The notes under the pieces were generated by a model, which saw only the letters and a program-made list of their open reading frames with translations, did not search any database and was not told where the DNA came from. This document shows positions 32,794 to 44,099 of a stretch of 64,000 nt of DNA, piece after piece (positions within the stretch are counted from its first letter, which is position 1; the number at the start of each line of letters is the position of its first letter). Made by a program: the position numbers and the translations under genes. The DNA comes from Macrolepiota albuminosa (Eukaryota; Basidiomycota; Agaricomycetes; Agaricales; Agaricaceae), in the NCBI GenBank assembly GCA_027475525.1, contig JAMWFC010000054.1, positions 1,356,468 to 1,420,467 of the forward strand, in the 5' to 3' direction.

Positions 32794-33187
32794 ATACACA
32801 ATGAAAGCTTGAGACCTATCTTCTTATGAGACGGGATCTTTGGTCCCACAGGAGATTGCACCACTTCTTCGAGTTTCTAGGTCCTCGAGAACTATATTAG
32901 AAGTTTCATACGGAGGATCAGAGTTGTCAATTGTCCTGTCTCTTTTATCTACCTCCTATGTCCTATGGTTATGTTTCCAAACTTCATGAAGCACAAACAA
33001 CGCAGATATGTTAAAGTACAACGTAGTTCAACTCGAAGGTCTTGACTAACAATCCATTAACATCACTAGTACTGGCTCCACTTGCATCTACCAGTAGCAT
33101 TACGAAAACCCTCTTGAATACCTCTCAATCGACTCTTACTCCGACCAATCTACCTATTCTTACAATGCGTCGTATTGAGTAGAAGCA
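32794..33187. other. Unassigned stretch between inverted repeat and block copy 3
   Basis: About 390 bp, AT-rich, with no coding frame of note and no repeat match that I could see. Confidence 0.3.
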
Positions 33188-33189
33188 AT

Positions 33190-33520
33190 GATATCAATCA
33201 TCCTCCCTCTGAATGTCGACCTCGACTTGAAAGCGGGCTATTTCACGGCCAGCCCGAGCAAAAAAAGCACGCTCTTGTTTCTGAAAGAGTCCACTCGCCG
33301 GACGGCACACTTCAGTCATTTGGGGTGGAGCTGGTGGAAACATGGCCATGAGGTCGTGGCCGGTCAAAGGGGAAGGTAATTTTCGATGGGGCACGTTAGG
33401 AGTAATGTTGAGAATGACATCTACAAGTGAGCTGAAGCTATTACGTTGTCAACTTGAAAAAAAAAACATACCTGGTATTGAATTTGGAGAAAGGGGGCGA
33501 CTTGGAGGGTCATTGGCCAT
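33190..33520 (-). CDS. Gene A, block copy 3: unrecognised protein, truncated
   Basis: The best copy of gene A. Exon 1 starts at 33520 (MANDPPSRPLSPNSIP), a GTATG...TGTAG intron of about 51 bp follows, exon 2 reads VILNITPNVPHRKLPSPLTG then MFPPAPPQMTEVCRPASGLF, and after a further intron-like gap KQERAFFARAGREIARFQVE. It recalls mushroom proteins with 'PPAPP...RQERAFF.QAGKEI' of unknown function. The C-terminus is missing. The gene is transcribed away from the JmjC gene. Confidence 0.5.
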
Positions 33521-33633
33521 GGATGAAGCCTTGAGGCCTCGAGGCCTAGCGCTTATCGCTTATTGGGGAACCTGCCCTCCGTTATGGACATCCTGGATCC
33601 AAAATGTAAATGATTTATGTCAGCGTACATAAA

Positions 33634-33890
33634 TTTGGTTGTGATCATCACACACGCCATCAAAAACTATGCGAAGAGAGTTCTACTGCATAACGTCATG
33701 ACGCAAGGCGACGGACAAATAGATTACTACCCTACATACCTGGAGTAGAGTATGATACAGACTCTAACCCCGCCTTTTAGCCTGCATAGCGGCTTGCCGG
33801 CGGTAAAAATAGAATTTATCATCGTCATCATCATCATCATGTCATCAACAATCATCGGTGCACCTGCTTATATAATCGATCCAACTCTCG
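33634..33890 (+). promoter_or_regulatory. T1 promoter block of the JmjC gene, split by an insertion
   Basis: The 5' part (TTTGGTTGTGATCATCA) ends near 33653 and the 3' part (GTCATCAACAATCATCGG with TATATAA at about 33870) resumes at 33840. Between them lies about 180 bp related to 18606-18730, bordered by a CATCATCATCAT run. The other T1 blocks are uninterrupted, so this is an insertion. The TATA box is on the gene-proximal side and is intact. Confidence 0.55.
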
Positions 33891-33942
33891 ACAACGATAT
33901 TGAGGGTTGTAATTCCTTTTCATATTATCGTGTTCTGCTGTA

Positions 33943-36900
33943 TGAGCTTGGGTCCACTCGTTCCTCATACACGCCTCTCTAATCCCATCTTCTCTTCCTA
34001 TCCTTGGAGCACTGAAGACCTATCCGTCGAGTCCGATCTTACTAGGAGTTGTCCGTCAGATTCTGATGTTCATGTATGTGTTTCTACGTGTTGAAACATT
34101 GCATCTGCTGTTAACGTTAATCTGTTATTCCCTTGCAATATCAGCTTCTTGCACGCCGTCTCTCAGAAGCAGAAATTGATAATGCACCCCCGTGTGTCGA
34201 TAACCTATATTCTCTTTTTCGGGCGTCATTGTGTGGTATGGATACCCAGAAAGTGTCTAACCTTAGGATTTCTGAAGCCCGATTCAAATCACTCATGGCC
34301 TATCGAGTGATTGATGTTTATCTGCAACTTTCTGGACGTCCACCACGTCTTTCCTCTCCGTCTGCAGAGCCCATCACGGCTACTCAAAAAATAGTAAGTT
34401 TATACTCGCTAATCAATATACATTGTTCTGAATTTGAGTCCCTTTTAAAAGCCTCTGGGTGTGTTAAACAACCTCCACAGTTTCCTTGCAAAAGCGCAAA
34501 CGGAAATTTTGAACCATGTCCCTAATTTGGAAAGCGAATCTCAAGAAATCGAACCCTTCGCGCCCTTGTCATCGCCATACAGTCCTGCAAGTTCCCTGGT
34601 TCGTTTGTATTCAGACATGGCTAGGTGCGCTTCGAAAAGAGATGCCGCTACAACTATCATCAATTTATCATCGGCGGCGGTCCATCTCGGGTGCTTGCTC
34701 AAGGCGAGTGATATTGATATTTGATCCTCGGCTTATTTATTTACTTCTAACCCGTGGTTAGGGCAATCTTAGCCTTCCTACAGACGTGTCGGCGGTTGAG
34801 GAACTGTTAATTTCAGAGTGAGTCGTCGCTGTCCTTCCTAATATATATATAAAACTAATGCGGCACCAGTGATAGCGGAGACCGCGAAGTTTTGAAGCAT
34901 GTGCGCGCTCGCCATTACTCATCGTCGCGGAAATGTATCATTTCCATGCATAACACGTTGTATCTTGCACTCACTGTTTCTCCTCTCTTACTCCTTGCAT
35001 CTCGAGAATATTGCGATATGGTAGGCAAGGATGCCCTTCTCGCGGTGCGTCCCATAGCAAATGGCATTGGCAACAAGTATAAACTCTTCTTCTTTTCATA
35101 TTTATCAGCTTTGGAATAACATCGGCCGACTTGAACGACCTGCAGCTGTAAGGAAAGCCGAAAACACCATTTGGAGGCTGTTGTTCAGATCTGCCTGCGG
35201 AGGCGATCTGGTTGATGAACTTAGATCTGCATTGTTCTCGTTTGATTCCATTGCTAATGATGATGCACCTGTGTGGATACCTCTTGTGACTTTACCGAGG
35301 GGTAGGCTCGCTTTCTTGCTGATTTAACTGATGCTGACATTTTTTGTCTCGTGAAGGCAGTGCCCGTTTTGCTGTACCCATCAACGGTAGTCTTCTTTCC
35401 AAGGAAGTTTCTGCAACGGGGTCCAATTCTTCTGCATCCGAAAATATGACCGAGATAGACTACCTCGGCAGATTAGGGCCATCAGCTCCATCTTCAGACG
35501 GCATCTTCCCACTCGATTTGGGTAGTAATTCTTCGTCTATACACTTACTATCTACTCAACTCTCCGCTTCTCCATCTTTCTCGACATCTTTGTATCGTTC
35601 CGACTCTCAACCTGCCGATAAAATTTCGCATGATGATGCTCCCTTTCCATCGTCCTTCGGTAAACAAAAAAACGTCCAATCTGATCTTGACTGCCCTCGA
35701 GGTAATGCGAACTTGCTTGTCGATCCCTACTAACAGTTAACACCTCTCCCGTATGTAGATGAAACCTCCCCTGACCCTCGATCTACGTCAACTTCTGACG
35801 TGGTGGATGAAAGCGCTGCGGTCCAATCTGTTCAGAAAGAAGCTGTTGTTCCGTCCTCCGATGTGGTGACTGCACATTCTGATATTCAACCTGATCTTGA
35901 TTGCCCTCGAGGTAACGTGAACTTACTTGTCAATCTCTACTAACAGTTTACACCTCTTCCGTATGTAGATGAAACCTCCCCTGACCCTCGATCTTCAAGA
36001 CGTTCTTCTCAATTCGACGAGGACGAGTTTGACGGTTCTGCACCTGATCTATCTGTTGATGCCCGAATCACCAGGAGGTTTGAGCATACGTCAACTTCTA
36101 AATCTAGCTCTGCCCCTTTGGCATCTAGCCAGTCACCGACCAAAACCATCTCCCACAGCAGGAAGACCCAGGGCTGGCGCTCCAGAAAGTCTCGCTCCAG
36201 AAAGTCTCGCTCTAAGATTGAGAAGCATCCTATCGAAGAGAATTATCTCTCGTCTAGTATTGACATGGATAATCTGCTTGACGGCACTGTTGGTGGACCT
36301 CTTACCGTTTTTTTCTTTATCTCATGCATTATACCTTCCGTGCAGGATACTGAAAACGGAGATATACCGCTAGACTTGACACACAGCCAGCCTTTGATTC
36401 AAGGGGATAGCCCTGTCAAGTACACAGTTAGCGGCTCGTCAGAAACGTTCTCTTTTACTCCCTCCTTCCACGTTAGTTGATGTTTATCTTTGTATGCCAT
36501 TTATTGTATTGATATCTATCTGCCAGCTCGCTGAGGACCTAGAATTTTTCTATGAACTTGATGCGGCTCTTTGTCGAAGACAAAATGGACGCTCTATGGT
36601 AAAGATAGTCGATCATTATGAATATGTTAATCTGAGCCCGATGGATGTCATGGAGTTTTTTACTGATCACGCGTGTATTCTGGTGGTTAATCAGCCTCAT
36701 GATTGTCTTGCTTTTGATGCAGACACCTTGTCCACCGTGTGCTCTCTTGATGTTGTTACAACTCTACATGGTGACTATAGTGTATTCTTGCTTCGTTTGT
36801 TGATCTCATGCATGTTCTTCCCAGATTTTACTTCCTTTGGTCCCGCGCGAACTCGGCGAGGTACCCCATATGACCTGATACGCAGTCTTCGAATGGAGCA

Positions 36901-38512
36901 TCCTAGGGCTCTAAGTGCGCTTCATTTACCTTGTTCTCAGGATACATTTGTTGTGCCACCCTTTTCAAGCGAACTTGTCGCTTGGAAAGAAGTACAGGGA
37001 CGACCTTACTGTCCATATTCTGAAGTGTATCCCGTCTCTGACATGAGGTGGGCGATAGCGTCTACTAGCTCCGCACATCATTACTGGCACATTGATGCCA
37101 ACGGGTTTGGTTCCTTTGTACAAGTCGAAACCGGAACGAAATTGTGGTTCATAGCGACCCCTAAGTCTGGCTCCTTTGATGATTTTGGATCCGTGGATAT
37201 TTTCACCGCCGACTACGATTTTGTTCGCTCGAATGAACATCTATGGAATATCGAGCTGGTTGTTTTTGGTCCGGGGAGTACGCTGTACGTACCTCTTCTG
37301 CTGATACGCTTCTTTTATTGACTTTTAAATAGTATAATGAGACCTAATTTACCTCATTCAGTATTCACTCCTGTTCCCTCTATTTGTAAAGGTGGCCATT
37401 TCTATTGTACGGCGACTTTGATGGATTCTATTTCTGGAATCTATCACCATTTTGTGAGCAGTCAGGTGATCACCAACGCCGACCACAAGTCTGCTTCGCA
37501 TTCCTGTCTTTGTCGTCTTCTCACCTATTACACCCGTGGACTCACTGAGGACAGCCCTCCCGAGTTCAGTGAGTATTAATCTCCTTTCCCTAAAGTGATT
37601 GTGATGTATTGGACATGTCACCAGAACGTAACACCGAACACCTACCTGATATCTCCTCATGGAAAGGTGTTCTGGGACTGTTGTCCCTTTGCATCTACTT
37701 CGAACTTTGTAGCGCTCTGATTAATTGGGATTACGCAGAAAACGTGCAATTGTTCAAGGCGTCGATCAAGTTGAGATATCGTGCAAGGAAACTCGTCCAC
37801 TGGCTTTTTAATACACGGTCTTTCGATGGTCCCTCAGGTCTCCTGCATACAGATGTGGCATTTAGCGACATCTACTGTCGTTTCCTCGCCCATCAAGCAA
37901 GTATGTTGGTTCTTCTAAAGTCTCTCGCCTGGAAAGCAGGACATCGTGGGGAGGAAACGGGGCTCAAACCGACCCGTGTTGCGCAGGCCGTAAAGTTATG
38001 CCTTGAGGATGGATTTGCCTGGGATTTGTATCGCCAGCCTTTATCACCTGATATTAAGAGGTCTTTTTCATGGCCGGGTCCTGCTTATGTCGTCAAGGAG
38101 GTCGGAAATTCTGGATTTGGTAGGTGACCTGTTGCTTCATCTCATATTTCTTGTTGCTCATTGGTATATAGGCTTTCCTTACGCTGACGGACTGGTTGCG
38201 GGAGACATCATTACTGCTCAAAATTTCGGTCTGCCTTTGGTGCCAATAAGCAGGTCTTCTTCCTGTAAACCCGTCTCTCGTGGACCCTCAGAATTTGATC
38301 CTGAGGTCGAAGGCGTGTCACCCTTAAGGCGCTCGGTTCGTAATCCTGGCAAGCGTTCTCGAAATAGATCATCCAGCTCATCGAGTTCCTCCACGGATGA
38401 CCGTTCTATTGATGATACTGTTACTTCCAAGTAAGTATCTGTTTACTCTTCTTCGAATAATTGTGTTAATATACGCATTGCACAGGAAGCGTTCTCGTCT
38501 GAATTAACTATC
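33943..38512 (+). CDS. JmjC-domain-like protein, near-complete multi-exon gene in block copy 3
   Basis: About fifteen exons can be joined with short GT-AG introns, plus one GC-AG intron (34704-34761). Exon 1 reads MSLGPLVPHTRLSNPIFSSY; later exons are Ser-rich. An exon pair starting DETSPDPRS and preceded by LDCPRG is tandemly duplicated (about 35690-36000), and a basic SRKSRSRKSRSK tract follows. The JmjC-like core is at about 36.5-37.6 kb: HYWHIDANGFGSFVQVETG gives the HxD pair. After a 48-bp intron (37285-37332) MRPNLPHSVFTP gives the distal histidine and CKGGHFYCTATLMDS follows, as in mushroom JmjC proteins. The end is basic and Ser-rich (NPGKRSRNRSSSSSSS), likely nuclear, with stop at 38512. 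JmjC proteins are Fe(II)/2-oxoglutarate oxygenases, often histone demethylases; the substrate here is unknown. Exon joins in 34.4-35.1 kb and at 36.3 kb are less certain. Confidence 0.65.
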
Positions 38513-38619
38513 TATCTACCCTGTTTCTCACTACTAGTAACATATCCGCGCTGCTTGTGCTTCGTGTCCTTTTCTAATGACAATCCATTATACGTAAATT
38601 AAGGGGCTGAAGTGAACAT

Positions 38620-38830
38620 ATACATGTGGCAGGCTGGCGTCAGAAAATATAACCAAGTCCAACTTCCCCTTGTGATCAACGGGAATCCCCGAGTGGCACA
38701 TGACCAGTTTCAATGTCAGAAACCCACCCTCAAGTTACGAGGTTGCTTAGATAGGCGCCATTTGCATTCAAAGTCCGACGTATGGCCCCCGCAACAACTG
38801 TTGGATTATGATTATATAGATTGATTTATT
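38620..38830 (+). repeat. Non-coding spacer conserved in all three block copies (copy 3)
   Basis: Matches 21949-22160 and, inverted, 14880-15060, between the JmjC end and the Spt5-like start. Confidence 0.75.
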
Positions 38831-38895
38831 TGACTAGTTAGAGATTGACTTTTAATGGCAACGATATCTTCAGTGTCTTGACCGGGAACGAAAAG

Positions 38896-39474
38896 GTATG
38901 GCAAAGATGTGCGTCAAAAGAAGAAGGTTAGACGTGAGGTATGTTTGAAGCATTGAGGTTGGAGACATTACTGATACACTACTTGACAGAATCATTTTCT
39001 AGACATTGAGGCTCAAGTCGATGAAGAAGAAGACCCTGAGGTGGAAGAGGAAGACAACAATGGTAGTTTATGCAGACGCTCTATATACCTATGGCTGACG
39101 ATGTATGGATTACATATGACTTTATCGAAGACAGTTCACCTGTCGCATTGGATCGAAGTCTTTCTCATCATTTACTTGCCGTCGAACAGGACCGAGTGGA
39201 CAGTGATATAGAATGGGGTGCTTTACTCGCTCGTGCTCGTGCCCGCTCTCGCAGTAAACAACTTTCGTTCGGCGAATCACCTCATCAAAGTGTCAGTATA
39301 CCTTTCGATGGAGTGACATGTCTCTGGAGGGTCGCCATAAAGGTATGCCTCCTTTTATGTTCTCTGTTCTCTGTTATTTTTCCATTTCCCTTCTCTTCAG
39401 CTAGGCTACGAGGACACTGCTACATTTATTGTCATGGAAAAGCTCAATCGTTCGAAAAGTGACGCGTGGTTTAC
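38896..39474 (+). pseudogene. Spt5-like N-terminal fragment, block copy 3
   Basis: Compared with the gene at 14751 the first exon lacks about 20 bp, shifting its frame. The acidic exon, the PMADDVW segment, SRSRSKQLSFGESPHQS and the LWRVAIK splice site follow, then MEKLNRSKSDAW. There the Spt5 match stops and unrelated minus-strand sequence begins. NGN and KOW parts are missing. Confidence 0.7.
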
Positions 39475-39504
39475 AACAACTGCGTTTCTATATCCTATCT
39501 CTAA

Positions 39505-40242
39505 TTACTGTTCGCGATTTGGACTCACTCCCCTCCTGTTCATAATGGCTTGCATTCGCGCCTGTGTGTCCCTCAGCTCGTTCCGGCGGGCCGCTGCAGC
39601 CCCGTTCTTCAACTTGGTCTTCAAAATGCAAAGTACTGGCCAGCAGTCTTCGTAATCCTTTAATTTTGGCCAGTTCTTATCCTTGATCATCTGATACAAC
39701 CAGTCAGACCTTTCAAATGGCGAACAGCCACCGCTTACCTCGTCACATATCTTCTTGACATCTCTCTTGTCCTGCTTCCTGTAGCATTTGGTTAAATCCA
39801 GCCTTTCCTGAGCAACGGCATGAACAGTTTCCTGTTCAGAGCTGTCAAATTGTGAAATAAAAGCTCGAAGTCAAGGACGCACCGCTAATTGCTCGACAGA
39901 CTTTTTAGACCAGCCGGTCTTAGCCAGCTCGGTTGCAAGGTTGAAACCTCCGCTGTTTGGTCTTCCTGGCTCACCATGAGGCCTCGGTATCTTCCTGTTG
40001 ACGCTGCTGCGAGTGCGGGGAGTCTCTAGATTCTGAGGAGGCTCGTCCTCAGGTTCGCTGCTGGCGTCCGGAGCTTCCGGGTCTACTGTCGCAGTTGGAT
40101 TGTCCGGTCCAAACTCCATACGCGCGGCAGTTGGCGGGAATGGCGGAGGTGGAAGTGTAATGAATTCAATGCGAGCTGAATGCAGAGGATATGGTCTCTC
40201 GACGTGAAGTCTCATATCGGATTGGAAATTTGTCAAGAACAT
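39505..40242 (-). CDS. Gene fragment of an abundant mushroom family of unknown function
   Basis: The minus strand reads a Pro-rich start, RKIPRPHGEPGRPNSGGFNL, ELAKTGWSKKSVEQLA, a GTGCGT...GACAG intron, then LTKCYRKQDKRDVKKICDE, KNWPKLKDYEDCWPV and a basic tail to a stop near 39505. I recognise the 'GRPNSGG...K.Y.KQDK...YE..WP' layout from large mushroom families, but not a function. It has been inserted between the truncated Spt5-like fragment and the H segment of block copy 3. It looks largely intact, and the start may lie in the junction. Confidence 0.5.
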
Positions 40243-40256
40243 GCCGCCCTCACGCC

Positions 40257-40603
40257 ATGATTATATGTCTATCTCCACAATCATGCTTTGGCATTTGCTG
40301 CTTTGGCATTTGATTCAGCTTTTAGGACAAAGACCCCTTTGTCCTGGTTCATTACATAATCTATTTGGGGCCTTCAATTGTTCTTTCATTTCTTTCGTTA
40401 CACACTCGTCCCTTTTCGATACGAGTGCGAGGCGATTAGCGTGTTTGCAAGAGATGAGCGTGTTCATGCACGGGAAACAAAGCGCGTGGGTGAGCTATCA
40501 AAGCCCTTTTCTTTCTTTCAATATATTGACAAAAGGTTGGAGACATCGACAAAGAGTCGGAGTTCGGAATGTAAACGTGTATGATATCTCCCTTTCGTCA
40601 TAA
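40257..40603 (+). CDS. 'H' segment, block copy 3
   Basis: Inverted near-copy of 11374-11720, with the RDERVHARETKRVGELSKPF frame. A 15-16-bp duplication (TTTGGCATTTGCTGC) near 40285 and a few extra bases near 40405 are absent from copy 1. Confidence 0.45.
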
Positions 40604-40683
40604 GCGTGTTTGATATCTCCCTTTCAGTTTGGTGACATTACTTTCCCCTTGCTCGAAGACGCTATAAAACATTTTCGACTTCC

Positions 40684-43243
40684 ATGATTGGTCTTCAGCT
40701 CCCTGGTATCAACAACAGCGAAACTGTAGCTATGAAACCTGATCCCCCGTTTTATACGCCGCTTCCGGCCGCTGATATGAATCGCGATGTTGGCGTCCCT
40801 TCACGATCACGGAAGCGCGCCCGAGGCGACGACGACGATATTGTTGCTTCGTGCGTCTTTGCTTCTGTTCGTTTTCTCTCCCATCCATCCCAGTAATATA
40901 TTGACGTGATTGGCCCAGAATTCTTGCGCCAATGGCATCAATGGGACTGAAGTCAATGGCGAGATTGCCCATCTCCAGCAAAAGCTTGAGGAAAAAGACC
41001 TTGAGCTGAATAGGATTAAATACAAATTGACCGTGTCGCAAGGCGAAATCAAGACCATTGAAGCGATGTCAGAGGCCAGACAATCCTCTTACGAACGTGC
41101 ATTAAAGGTGTGCCGCATCCCACTTGTTGTTATGTCTTCTCTCACCCTTGTGCGTTTTAGGAGCTGGAAATTAGGGAGTCGGAGAAGACCGAAGAGAGAG
41201 ATGCTGACTTTCAGAAGATGAAGACCGATTTGGACACTCTTGTGCAGGAGAAAGATGATCTCCTCGTGTTGTTGAAAGGTCGCCAGAAGGTATATTCTAG
41301 ACTGCTTAACAACTGCATCTCTTCTCATCTTCGCTGAGGCGCTCAACAAAGCGCTTAAGGAGATTGTAAAGAGAGACCATGACATCGAAGTGATCTCTTA
41401 CAATAGGGACGCTCTCCAACGTGAGCGGGCTGCGTTGAACTATGAGAAGGTTGCTCTCCAAGTATGGATGGTATTCTACAATCGTCACAATGTTCTCTTC
41501 TCACCGCTGCTTTAAATTCTCAAGGCCGATCTCGAAGCTGAGCTCAAGGAAGCAAGAGACAAATTGCAAAGCATGGAATCGAAACTGGACACGATGAGCC
41601 ACGAACAAGATGCTCTCAATATGAAGCTCGAAGACCAGCTAAACATAACAAATTCTCTCGTGGCTGATCTCAAAGCCGAACTCGCATCTATGAAGGTCAA
41701 TCATTCTGTACTGACTCTATGATATAACCTCTTCTCATTGTAGCGTTGCACTTCAGACAGTGCTAAACATAACAAATTCTCTCGTGGCTGATCTCAAAGC
41801 CGAACTCGCATCTATGAAGGTCAATCATTCTGTACTGACTCTATGATATAACCTCTTCTCATTGTAGCGTTGCACTTCAGACAGTCCACGAGAGCTTGCT
41901 TAGAATCATTGAAGTGAAAGACGCGGAACTAAAAGAAAATAAGTTGAAATTAGACGCGACTGAATCAAGTCGGGTCGAACTTTCCGCCAAGCTCGAACTT
42001 GGAGCTGCGTCCTTATCGGAGCTTGAAGCTAACCTTAAGGTCACCAATTCAGAGTTGCAAGAAGTACTGGAAGCGACTGACAGCGAAAAAAATGCTCTCG
42101 TGGCCGGTTTCAATGCCGAACTTGAATCTATGAGACTCAATCTAAAGGTATATATCTCTGTACTTGCTCTATAATATATCCCTTCTCATTGCAGCTTTGC
42201 ATTTCAGGCAGCTAACGAAAACTTGCTTAAAATGACTCTGGAGAGAGATGCGGAGCTACAAGAAAATCAATTGAAACTGGATGAGGTCCAAGCATTACGA
42301 GTCGAACTTTCCAACAAACTTGATGCTGAAGCTGTGTCATCAGCACATATCAGGTATGAATTAGAACAGGCGGAGGTATGGCCCCTTTAAATTATTTATA
42401 ATCACGCCTATTGAATCAGCTTTTCTAGGCAGCCGCCAATCAGGCTTCTGAGGCAAAGGATAGTCTCATTCAAGACCTCACTTCTGAGTTGTCACAAATC
42501 AAAAAGGATCTCTACGACATTCAGCTCCACAAGGATGCTTTCGAACGGCAAGCTTTAACGGAGGTCTCATCCAAGGACAATATCATTCACCAGTTATGCA
42601 ACGAATTGTCAGCTATGCAAACAAACTTCTCAACTTATATGCAAACAAATTCCGCAATTGCTTCGTCGTTGTCAGCAGTGAGTTTGAACTCATTCTGTTG
42701 TGACCTCCATTTGCTTACACTTGTCATATTTGACAGAAGCTTCAAGGAAGGGAGAATGAAGTTCGAGAATTAAAGGACGTTGGTATTTGTTCTTTCCTTC
42801 CAAGCACAATAGCTCACCCCGAGAAGGAATTGCACAAGGTGCGGCAGGATAAGGCGTCTGTAGAGGACATTCTATCTGCAGCCCGTGTTTCGACTACCAA
42901 GTACAAAGCCAAAGTGGAGTCCGAATTGATCAATGCCAGAACTCGACTGGAAGTTGTTGAAGCTGAGAAGATCATGCTTACTGCCAAGCTGGACATGCTC
43001 ACGATAACGTACACTCTCAACGTGAGTTTTACTCTCATTCCAGAATCCTTGTCCTTGAGATCCTTACTCAACTAGGTCTCTGAAGTCTCAAAAATCATCA
43101 TCTTGCTTGCAGCTATCTGCTCTGAATGCATTGCCATTCTGTCTATTGTCATTGCTTTGCAACCCTATGTCGAGGTTCCCTTTATCATCATCTTCCTGTT
43201 GGCCGTTATATGTTACTTTCGTTCGCCGTTTATATCTTTCTGA
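40684..43243 (+). CDS. Coiled-coil protein fused to a membrane exon, block copy 3
   Basis: The start (MIGLQLPGINNSETV, 40684) and early exons match the gene at 11293. There is one alpha and one beta coiled-coil exon instead of three pairs. The gene follows copy 1 down to EAEKIMLTAKLDML near 43000, then reads TITYTLN, a 54-bp GT-AG intron (43022-43075), and in phase VSEVSKIIILLAAICSECIA followed by hydrophobic stretches to a stop at 43243. This last exon is homologous to the last exon of the membrane-protein gene at 48978-49166. The product would be a coiled coil with two or so C-terminal membrane helices instead of the disordered tail of copy 1. A 124-bp tandem duplicate (41638-41885) breaks the alpha-beta junction, and the exon near 41330 is damaged. 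Confidence 0.55.
41638..41885. repeat. 124-bp exact tandem duplication
   Basis: 41638-41761 recurs at 41762-41885 with no mismatch seen. The period differs from the 77-bp class. It covers the end of an alpha exon and the following intron. Confidence 0.85.
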
Positions 43244-43379
43244 CTGAATGCCTTATTGTTTTCCACTTACTGCCGTAAAACGTTTTATTTCATATGTGCA
43301 ATCTCATTTCATGTATTCTAGTATGTTTTTACTTATTTTTGGCTTTGATTCAAATGTAAAGGTCAAGACAGTTAACCAG

Positions 43380-43740
43380 CAAGCCTTTCAGCGTTGCTTG
43401 ATGGATACGCTGACCGAGTCACAAGCTTTAGGATCACTGTGATCTCATCCTTAACGAGCCAGCCGGAAAGATCGCACAATTGGTGGTTGAAAATACCGTC
43501 AATCTCATTGTGCAGGTATGTGTCGGATATTTCTATCAAAATATATTTCAACCGACCTCTGCTTAACAGGCCTGGGCACAAGACAACGAGGTTATCAACC
43601 AGGTCCTTGTAGGTGACTTCAACAGACACCACTCGATGTGGGATAGCCCAAGGAACAGTCACCTGTTCACAAGCAGAAATCTTGACACGGCTGACATGCC
43701 CATAAGCTTACTCACTCGACACAGATGCGCGGGGTTCTAC
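43380..43740 (+). pseudogene. LINE (non-LTR retrotransposon) endonuclease fragment
   Basis: The plus strand encodes QVLVGDFNRHHSMWDSPRNS followed by HLFTSRNLDTADM. The GDFNxHHxxWD motif is typical of the apurinic-like endonuclease (EEP) domain of fungal LINE elements. Flanking frames (VISSLTSQPERSH-type) are broken. No reverse transcriptase is present, so only a short relic remains. Confidence 0.65.
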
Positions 43741-43829
43741 GTCGGTGGGCGGTGTGGTCGGGGAGAGTGAAAGTGAGCGTGAGCCCGCCCCGGCGGTTCG
43801 TCAGTCCGCCTGCGAGTCCGAAAGGGGGA

Positions 43830-44099
43830 TCGGTCAAGCTTGTTGTGGGTGTGGAGAGTAGTGAGAAGGGGGAGGGCTATGACGGAGCCTTTGCCTTTGT
43901 CTGTCGCGGCTGAGACTAGGACGACGACGAGAGTGGTCAAGATGAGGTCAAGTACGAGTGTTGCTGCGAGCACTAGTATGGGTGCGTCTACGAGTACGAG
44001 TGGGAAGATCGCGAGCAACATGAAGCAGAGTATGAAGTCAAGTACGAATGCCAGGGGGTGGCGCAGACGTGGGCCCGGAAAAGGTGGAGAGAAATAGTT
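43830..44099 (+). other. Low-complexity Ser/Thr/Arg-rich open stretch
   Basis: A plus-strand frame with alternating Ser, Thr and Gly codons (AGTACGAGTG-like units) and no domain. It sits between the LINE relic and the Cwf19-like fragment and may be a decayed coding or simple-sequence region. Confidence 0.3.

Noticed and set aside
36494..37660. TET/JBP-type dioxygenase instead of JmjC
   Set aside because: TET/JBP genes are known companions of fungal transposons, but the GSTL.MRPN.PH...GGHFYCT arrangement fits the JmjC group better.
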